DNA from: a virus
IMG/VR virus record: IMGVR_UViG_3300006917_000050
Span: 1-43,539 of that record
DNA: 43,539 bases
Strand: one strand, 5' to 3'
Positions 38,740 to 43,539 of this stretch are shown here, in pieces; the stretch's first letter is position 1; every line of letters begins with the position of its first letter. The notes below the pieces were generated by a model that worked only from the letters and a program-made list of their open reading frames with translations, was not told the origin of the DNA and did no database searches. The position numbers and the translations under genes were made by a program.

Positions 38740-38741
38740 GG

Positions 38742-39422
38742 CTAACGCGCAGGGAGGAGCTGCCGCACCCGCTGTGCAGGATCGCTATTGGGCAGGCGGC
38801 GGATGAGCTGGCCGGAGGCGGTTTCTAGGTAAGCGGGAATCCCTTTTCCGTAGCGGGCGTTGTCGGCAGCACTGACGAGATTGGCCAGGGCGCGATAACC
38901 GTACTTGGCGGCCGGCCGAATGCCGAGCGTCATGTAGTTGGCAGGGTCGGTAGCGACGTCGATCAGCAGGCCCATGCCAGGAGAGGTGTGCTTCCGCCAG
39001 TCATCATCAGCGTCGATGCCGCCGGCCGCCATGGACGGGACGAGCGGTGACGCCACTGCCCTGCCGGCTAGCACTGCGGAGCCTTCAAAGTTGCCCTTCG
39101 CGGCCTCCTGCATCGCACGGAAGGCGGTGTCGCGCGGGCGGGCGCCGATGTTCCACACGTAGTCTGCAGCGGCGCCGGCGTCTTCATAGACCTCCGGAGT
39201 GACGGCCGGCTTGTAAAGGGCATCGGCAGCCATGTTCATCATGGCCGCCCGTGGATCGACCTCGCCCCAGTCTCCCAGCTGCTCGCCGCGGTGCGCCATG
39301 AGCCGGAGCTGCTCGTAGGCCTGCTGGTTGCGTACTTGCTCGTAATCAGCACGCTGCTGCTGTCGGGCCATCTCTCGCTGGCCCTCGCTGCCGAACAGGT
39401 AGTCACCCCAGTTCTCGGCCAT
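38742..39422 (-). CDS. Late protein of unknown function
   Basis: 226 aa from ATG 39422 (TAATG overlap; AAGGTGAAG upstream). Helical N-terminal half (GQREMARQQQRADYEQVRNQ), then GMGLLIDVATDPANYMTLGI, which recalls a stretch near the N-terminus of the 1178-aa ejection protein (LAEIALDPLSYVGIGLL), so it might be a truncated or ancestral relative. No domain found. Confidence 0.6.
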   Translation of the reverse strand: MAENWGDYLFGSEGQREMARQQQRADYEQVRNQQAYEQLRLMAHRGEQLGDWGEVDPRAAMMNMAADALYKPAVTPEVYEDAGAAADYVWNIGARPRDTAFRAMQEAAKGNFEGSAVLAGRAVASPLVPSMAAGGIDADDDWRKHTSPGMGLLIDVATDPANYMTLGIRPAAKYGYRALANLVSAADNARYGKGIPAYLETASGQLIRRLPNSDPAQRVRQLLPAR

Positions 39423-39682
39423 TACCACTTCACCTTCGCAGCCCAGTAGGCCGCAGACGTCGGCCCCTTGTCGATGTTCTTCTGATGACGGGCGAACCAG
39501 GCCTCGCGACGGGCCCGGTAGTCCTCCGATTCACCGTCCTTGGGGGGAGAACCTTGGACGCCCTGCTCACCGAAGCGGATGATCTTCCCGTCGTACTTCA
39601 CCACATGCGACTTGGTGGGGTGATTTGGCGTGCGGACGGGGACGCCTTCTCGGAGCTTGCGGATGTTATCTTCGCTGCCCAT
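39422..39682 (-). CDS. DUF5872-like phage protein
   Basis: 86 aa. Central HVVKYDGKIIRFGEQGVQGS and C-terminal RARREAWFARHQKNIDKG plus SAAYWAAKVKW are a pattern I recall from many phages (IRFGxQGVxG, then a basic ARH-x-x-NI helix and a YWA-x-x-VKW end). The function is unknown in all of them. GAGGAG upstream of ATG 39682. Confidence 0.72.
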   Translation of the reverse strand: MGSEDNIRKLREGVPVRTPNHPTKSHVVKYDGKIIRFGEQGVQGSPPKDGESEDYRARREAWFARHQKNIDKGPTSAAYWAAKVKW

Positions 39683-39749
39683 TCCTCAGCTCCTCCAGAA
39701 GACGGCGGATTGCGTCTTCCTGCTTGCAGTCCTGGCACCCGCATCCCAT
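39666..39749 (-). CDS. 27-aa Cys-rich microprotein
   Basis: MGCGCQDCKQEDAIRRLLEE and onward. AGGTGAA lies upstream of the ATG at 39749, and the end overlaps the DUF5872-like start by 17 nt. Cys3, Cys5 and Cys8 followed by an amphipathic helix might bind a metal. Small; only the ribosome-binding site and coupling support it. Confidence 0.4.
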   Translation of the reverse strand: MGCGCQDCKQEDAIRRLLEELRNGQRR

Positions 39750-39754
39750 TGGCT

Positions 39755-40093
39755 TCACCTGCCGCCACGCATCGGCGGGAACATTGGTGCGCCACGCTCG
39801 CCAGCGACCTGCATGAGCCGCTGTCGCTGAAGATGCACGGTCTTGGGATCAATGCCCTTAGCCTTCAGTGAGTCAAACTTTTCCCAGGACATCATCATGC
39901 CGTCTTCGTCCAGCACGTTAGGGTTCGCGCACTCGCCGCGCAGGTTGCGATAACCGCACTTCGTTTTATATGCGGCGATCTGGTTGCTGGTGTTTTCGTC
40001 AAAGCTGAGCGGCCCCTGAGTGTTGACCTGCTCTACCTGCATCTGGCCGCCCTGGCCAAGCAGGCTGCGGATCTTGTTGCCGTAATCATCCAT
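39755..40093 (-). CDS. Hypothetical late protein
   Basis: 112 aa from ATG 40093, which has AAAGGTGAT upstream; a GTG nine bases earlier is too close to the signal. MDDYGNKIRSLLGQGGQ, CGYRNLRGECANPN and MMMSWEKFDSLKAKGIDPKT segments, with a basic C-terminus. Two Cys only. No family recognised. Confidence 0.62.
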   Translation of the reverse strand: MDDYGNKIRSLLGQGGQMQVEQVNTQGPLSFDENTSNQIAAYKTKCGYRNLRGECANPNVLDEDGMMMSWEKFDSLKAKGIDPKTVHLQRQRLMQVAGERGAPMFPPMRGGR

Positions 40094-40125
40094 GGAAATC
40101 ACCTTTGTTGAGTAGAACGTCGCCT

Positions 40126-40725
40126 TTAGTAACCAGCCGGGATTCGCCTGCGCAGGATCTGCCGGTCGAACTCGTCCGCAATCGCCGTCTCTTCCGGATC
40201 ACTGTCAGGCGCAAGGGCACCGTACAGGGTGCCTCCAACCCCTACAGCAGTAGCGCCGGCGGCGACAGGGTTATCACGCACAAACCTGGCCGCACGCAGG
40301 AGCGGATCGACTGCTGCGTAAACGTGTGGGTCTTTCTGGCGATATGCGGGAACATGCCAGTCTAGAATTGCGCCCGGATCACGGGACGCGAGGCGGGCAA
40401 GCAGCTCGTCCTCAAACGGGCCGCCGCGGGCACGGGCCCAGAGCGGAACCGCATCTGCTAGGTCTGGGTTTTCCCGGGACGCACGGAAGATGCCGTGCAT
40501 GGCCTCATGCCGCTTAACGGCACGTGCGTTTGGAAGAGTTGGGTCATAGAACGCCGTTGGTCGCGGCAGGCCCATCTTGGCCGCAAGAGCCTCGGGGGCG
40601 TAGAATCCCGCTTTGGGGAGCCCGTCGATGGCGCCGCTAGCAACGTCCGCGATCACACCGGATGCCGGAATGGGCTTGACGTCGAACATCCGGCGCGCGG
40701 CCAGGAGCTTACGGAGGTTACTCAT
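40126..40725 (-). CDS. Candidate zincin-like virion protein (HEAMH) with membrane segment
   Basis: 199 aa from ATG 40725 (GAGGAG four bases upstream). His73-Glu74-x-x-His77 (KRHEAMHGIF) is a canonical zinc-protease motif, preceded by TAFYDPTLPNARA. Residues about 150-170 (NPVAAGATAVGVGGTLYGALA) are hydrophobic and could cross a membrane. It belongs to the leading late cluster with the ADP-ribosyltransferase-like protein, so delivery with the virion is plausible. A third zinc ligand cannot be named with confidence. Confidence 0.6.
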   Translation of the reverse strand: MSNLRKLLAARRMFDVKPIPASGVIADVASGAIDGLPKAGFYAPEALAAKMGLPRPTAFYDPTLPNARAVKRHEAMHGIFRASRENPDLADAVPLWARARGGPFEDELLARLASRDPGAILDWHVPAYRQKDPHVYAAVDPLLRAARFVRDNPVAAGATAVGVGGTLYGALAPDSDPEETAIADEFDRQILRRRIPAGY

Positions 40726-40786
40726 CCCACTCCTCAAACAGCCACCAGAAGGGGTTCTCAGCCGCGACCTTGTCGATATCCGACAT
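40718..40786 (-). CDS. 22-aa ORF, uncertain
   Basis: MSDIDKVAAENPFWWLFEEW and two more residues; acidic with a Trp cluster. It overlaps both neighbours (29 nt and 8 nt). Only position and overlap support it. Its sequence contains the ribosome-binding site of the HEAMH gene, so it may only be a translational relay or chance. Confidence 0.25.
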   Translation of the reverse strand: MSDIDKVAAENPFWWLFEEWDE

Positions 40787-41039
40787 ACGGCGCCTGCGGT
40801 GCTGGGCGTGTGCGGCGGTAGCTAATGCCGCCGTCGAATGGGCTTTCAACAGCCTCCAGGCCGTATGCGGAGAGATCGGCGCCCAGGGCGCTCTCTGGCG
40901 GCAGCTCGTCGCTCAGGAACTGCTGCGGCTGCTGAGCGGCACGCTGCTTTTCCATGAGCCGCCGGATGCGGACCTCGGTGGGGAGCGGAACGCCATAGGG
41001 ATCGTAGAAGTCAGGATCGTAGCTGTTGGAATACGGCAC
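40758..41039 (-). CDS. Small Tyr/Pro-rich late protein
   Basis: 93 aa from GTG 41039 with AGGAGA upstream; longer readings lie in the previous gene. N-terminal PYSNSYDPDFYDPYGVPLPT, then an amphipathic helix (EVRIRRLMEKQRAAQQPQQF) and a C-terminal RRTRPAPQAPYVGY. No domain recognised; probably a virion-associated or assembly factor. Confidence 0.6.
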   Translation of the reverse strand: MPYSNSYDPDFYDPYGVPLPTEVRIRRLMEKQRAAQQPQQFLSDELPPESALGADLSAYGLEAVESPFDGGISYRRTRPAPQAPYVGYRQGRG

Positions 41040-41040
41040 G

Positions 41041-42081
41041 TTAGTTCTCCTGTGTACTAATGCCCACGGCAGGCACGGCCAGAAGCCCGCCGTTGCGGAT
41101 GAAGTTCCGCAGAACCCACTCTGGAGTCTCGCCCATGCGTGCGGCCTGCTCACGGACCACTGCCTCCAGGGCGTGGGAGAACGTGGGGTCGGTAGACTCC
41201 ACGCCCGTCGCAGCGGCGCCGCCCATCCAGCGAGCCGACTGTAACTCCGCAGGAGAGAGCCCGGCCCGGTTGGCCATGCCGGTCATCATCTGCTCAGCCG
41301 CCACGTACTCGTTGGGCGTCAGCTGGCCCTTGGCCCAGGTCTTCTCACGGGAGTTCCAGGCTGCCGGCACGCCCAGACGCATCCCTTCATGCCGATCACC
41401 CGTCCATGGCTGCAGATTCCCACGCAGGTTCTCACGGAACGAGAGAATCTTGTGGGCCGCACCAGGCTCCGCGGCACGCCACAGCTGATCGCCAGCTAGG
41501 AAGCGGCTGGTCCACATGGCATCGTTGTTCCGTGCCACGGACCCATAGCCCTTGGGCGGAGGATTGTCGGCCAGCCACTCCTTGGCCGCCGCCTTGGTGT
41601 CGATGTCATCAGGCAGCAATCCCTCCAGGGCCTGTTGGCGGTACCAGCTCGCCTTGCGGAGGTTGCTCTTCACCGGCGCGGCAGAAGACGTCCCGGCCAC
41701 CATCGCCGTCAGGAAGTCGAACGCCTTGTTGCCCTCGTCCTCTCCAAGCTCGTAGATGAACTGCTGCCTCACGGGCTCGTTGTGGTACCAGGCATGGGCA
41801 CCATCCTGCATGCCGCGTTCAACGTCCTTGTAGAGCGTCCGTTTGCGATTCGCGAACCCCTGCTGCACATCAGAAGGCCCGCGTCTGGTCTGGTATCGGG
41901 CGATGGGGAGCTGTTCGACACCGACAACGGGAGCGACCTCACGCATCTCCAGGAGCGACAGGGCAGGGGGCCGGACTTCCCGCAACTGGCGAAGCCGCGC
42001 CAGCATGGTGTCCGTGGCGGAGGGTTTAACAACCCAGTCCACGGCAGGGGCGAGACGGCGGATATCAGACACACCGGCCAC
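41041..42081 (-). CDS. Polyvalent-protein-like late protein
   Basis: 346 aa. The central segment WYHNEPVRQQFIYELGED, AFDFLTAMVAGTSSAAPVKSNLRKA and YGSVARNNDAMWTSRFLAGD resembles a helical domain I have seen in large phage polyvalent proteins (an A-x-TSP...NL-KA pattern), whose function is unsettled. The ATG overlaps the end of the ADP-ribosyltransferase-like gene. C-terminal helices include MGETPEWVLRNFIRNGG. Probably packaged or injected with its neighbours. Confidence 0.55.
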   Translation of the reverse strand: MAGVSDIRRLAPAVDWVVKPSATDTMLARLRQLREVRPPALSLLEMREVAPVVGVEQLPIARYQTRRGPSDVQQGFANRKRTLYKDVERGMQDGAHAWYHNEPVRQQFIYELGEDEGNKAFDFLTAMVAGTSSAAPVKSNLRKASWYRQQALEGLLPDDIDTKAAAKEWLADNPPPKGYGSVARNNDAMWTSRFLAGDQLWRAAEPGAAHKILSFRENLRGNLQPWTGDRHEGMRLGVPAAWNSREKTWAKGQLTPNEYVAAEQMMTGMANRAGLSPAELQSARWMGGAAATGVESTDPTFSHALEAVVREQAARMGETPEWVLRNFIRNGGLLAVPAVGISTQEN

Positions 42082-43073
42082 TATTCATCCTCCAGGGCAG
42101 CGCCAGCCGCAATCGGCGCGAGTAGTCCGTACTGGCGGAGGATGCGGATCTTGTCCTCGGTGCCGGGGAACATCACGTAGTTGCGGGTGCCAGTTGGCCC
42201 GTAGTTGATTCCCTGCTGCCGCGACAACTGATCCAGATACCGAATGCCCGGGAAGCCGCCGTCGCGAACCGCGTCCGCAACGAGCCTCTTGGACACCTGA
42301 TTTCCAATTTGCTCTGGCATTTTCCACGTTTCGGCGTTCTCGCTGAGCGCATCCTGCAATCTGCCGTAGGCTTGCGATCCAGAGCCGTCAATTTCCAGGA
42401 CACGGTCAAGCATCGCCACCGGAGGCTCATGCGGAAGCGTGGTGGACATTTTCTGAAAGAACTTTAAGGCGCGTGGCTGCTGTGACAGCGGGGCATCCCA
42501 GTCCAATAGCGATTGCTCCGGGGCGTCAATCGCTACCTCGTACATGTGCCCGCTGTTATGCCCAACAGTCTTTCCAGTGTAGTAGTCCAGGCCAGCGAGC
42601 CTTTCTGCATGCCGGTCCCTGCGCACTCTCAGCTCTGCCATTTCGGCCGGCAACCCTTTTGTGGCATCACTTTCCCAGCCGCCAAGAGAGTTAAACCGCT
42701 CTTGCAATTTCGCGAGACGATCAGAAAGCCTGTCATGTTCCATCTGCGCGAATTGCCGCAAAACGGACTCGTCTTCGCCCATGGCGAGCAAGACGGCGAC
42801 ATCTCTGTGCGGAGCGTTGGGGTTTAGGATTTGCCCGTCCGCTACAAGCTGGCCGGACAGCGAATCGCGGTACGACTTGGCTGTCGGCTCCGCCCCTGCG
42901 AAGTACATCCCGTACCCATACGCCTGGGCACCTTCGCCCGTGCCGATCTTGCTTGCGTCGAATCGGTTGAAGCTATGCGGGCTACCGTGATACGCCCGGA
43001 TGTACTTCTGCGGCAGAGGAACGTCAGAGACTAACGCAGCGATGCGTCGGCCCAGCTTATCGGCGGCAGGCAT
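42081..43073 (-). CDS. ADP-ribosyltransferase-like (ART-PolyVal) protein
   Basis: 330 aa from ATG 43073 (GGGAG, 7-nt spacer). YHGSPHSFNRFDASKIGTGE, then AYGYGMYFAG, SYRD, a charged helical insertion (90-180), MYEVAIDAPEQSLLDWDAPL, GIRYLD and GTRNYVMF make the typical ADP-ribosyltransferase domain of phage polyvalent proteins (His29, Tyr54 or Tyr57, C-terminal strand). Such proteins are thought to be injected with DNA and to modify host targets early. It is the first gene after the terminator and presumably the first of the late operon. Catalytic competence cannot be judged from sequence alone. Confidence 0.83.
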   Translation of the reverse strand: MPAADKLGRRIAALVSDVPLPQKYIRAYHGSPHSFNRFDASKIGTGEGAQAYGYGMYFAGAEPTAKSYRDSLSGQLVADGQILNPNAPHRDVAVLLAMGEDESVLRQFAQMEHDRLSDRLAKLQERFNSLGGWESDATKGLPAEMAELRVRRDRHAERLAGLDYYTGKTVGHNSGHMYEVAIDAPEQSLLDWDAPLSQQPRALKFFQKMSTTLPHEPPVAMLDRVLEIDGSGSQAYGRLQDALSENAETWKMPEQIGNQVSKRLVADAVRDGGFPGIRYLDQLSRQQGINYGPTGTRNYVMFPGTEDKIRILRQYGLLAPIAAGAALEDE

Positions 43074-43312
43074 ATATCACTCCCGGTACACCTATCAGTG
43101 CCCGCCAGGAACAAGAAAGCCCCCGGAGCGTCCTCCGGGGGCGTAGTGGCTACCGTGATGTCATGCACAGTGCCGGCGGGTCGGTGACCTCCGATTCCCG
43201 GGGCCTCATATCGTTGCCCAAGCGGCGTGTTTCGTAGCCGACACGCAAGCAGCACCAGGTTGTCGCAAACGTCTTCGCCCCGGTGATACGAACCAGTGTC
43301 CAGCCGGGCCAC
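43031..43312 (-). CDS. Doubtful ORF across the terminator
   Basis: 93 aa, MARLDTGSYHRGEDVCDNLV and onward. It is the only sizeable minus-strand frame between 43074 and 43374, but its middle is encoded by the terminator hairpin and its end overlaps the ADP-ribosyltransferase-like start by 43 nt. Probably not a gene. Confidence 0.2.
   Translation of the reverse strand: MARLDTGSYHRGEDVCDNLVLLACRLRNTPLGQRYEAPGIGGHRPAGTVHDITVATTPPEDAPGAFLFLAGTDRCTGSDICLPPISWADASLR
43109..43142 (-). terminator. Rho-independent terminator upstream of late operon
   Basis: GCCCCCGGAG (43119-43128) and CTCCGGGGGC (43133-43142) form a perfect 10-bp stem with a 4-nt loop; on the minus strand it is followed by TTTCTTGTT. 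It would end minus-strand transcripts arriving from higher coordinates. If the genome is circular it terminates the early/lysis operon that runs off the left edge. Confidence 0.88.
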
Positions 43313-43373
43313 GTGGCGCTTCAGATTGGCTGTGTTCTCGGTGGGGGAGGGGTGTCAGCGGGCCATATGGCAC
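43143..43373. other. Intergenic region before late operon
   Basis: About 230 bp without a convincing gene. It contains no tRNA signature that I could find. It is a candidate for the late promoter or packaging site, although no clear -35/-10 pair stands out. Confidence 0.4.
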
Positions 43374-43539
43374 TTAGAGGGCGGAAAATATCCGGGGGCG
43401 GGATTGACAACCCAGTCGCGAAGCGACTGGGGGGAGAGGGGGCTTCCGAGCGATAGCGAGGAAGCCACCGACAAAACCGCCGAGCATCTGCGACAGCAGA
43501 TGCGAGGCGGCGCCGATACTGCTCCGGTGTACACTGCCG
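43374..43539 (-). other. Possible 3' end of the papain-like gene if ends join
   Basis: Reading the minus strand from the right edge in the frame left open at position 1 gives 55 codons and a TAA at 43376-43374, including SHLLSQMLGGFVGGFLAIA. The total protein would be 360 aa. The segment also contains three strong hairpins, so an alternative is that it is non-coding and the frame is open by chance. Confidence 0.45.
43411..43503. repeat. Cluster of three perfect hairpins
   Basis: Arms CCCAGTCGC/GCGACTGGG (43411-43431, loop GAA), GGCTTCC/GGAAGCC (43441-43466) and GCATCTGC/GCAGATGC (43484-43503, loop GACA). Three tandem hairpins in 93 bp near the window end could be a recombination, packaging or replication element, or a bidirectional transcript barrier. 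Confidence 0.75.

Noticed and set aside
1-43539. tRNA genes
   Set aside because: No T-arm GGTTCGAATCC-like signature with matching acceptor stem was found by eye; a covariance scan would be decisive.
1-43539. CRISPR array
   Set aside because: No regularly spaced repeats; the 82-bp duplication is a coding leader.

Overview
The window reads as an essentially complete genome of a tailed phage with a short-tail (podovirus-like) gene set. It is GC-rich and packed on the minus strand, with translationally coupled genes (ATGA, GTGA, TAATG and TGATG overlaps). The only convincing plus-strand gene is a tyrosine recombinase, so the phage is probably temperate or of temperate descent. The standard code with all three stops is used. 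The host cannot be determined. Two weak hints, an integron-cassette-like stretch and a protease-based candidate lysis module, made me consider a planctomycete-type host, but that is speculation.

Layout, read along the minus strand from the right. At 43.1 kb there is a rho-independent terminator, then the late operon. It opens with candidate virion-delivered 'polyvalent' proteins: an ADP-ribosyltransferase-like protein, a companion of unknown function and an HExxH protein. A run of small unknowns follows, including a very cysteine-rich one. Next come scaffold, major capsid, decoration protein, an internal terminator, a glycosyltransferase-methyltransferase fusion, small and large terminase, portal, a lectin-like protein, tail adaptor, tail proteins, and candidate ejection proteins up to 1178 aa. 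This operon ends at 12.28 kb, where its stop codon interlocks with that of the convergent integrase.

Below 11.3 kb the same strand carries a recombination and early module: RecE-like exonuclease, ERF annealing protein, SSB, SF2 helicase, HTH-like protein, PD-(D/E)XK-like protein and several small ORFs. No DNA polymerase or primase is visible, so replication probably leans on the host. From 6.2 to 4.6 kb is an accessory stretch. It has an 82-bp duplicated leader that gives two unrelated proteins the same N-terminus, a gene-poor segment bounded by GTTATGC/GCATAAC motifs, and tiny membrane or coiled-coil ORFs. Below it lie an HNH nuclease, a resolvase-like nuclease, a zincin-like protein and a nucleotide-enzyme-like protein.

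The last module (2.7 kb to the left edge) is the most intriguing. It holds a helical membrane-associated protein, a subtilisin, two small membrane or exported proteins and a papain-type cysteine peptidase, and no recognisable muralytic endolysin exists anywhere. The papain-like frame runs off the left edge. If the two window ends are joined it stays open for 55 more codons and stops at 43374, followed by the terminator, so the sequence may be a closed circle or circularly permuted genome.
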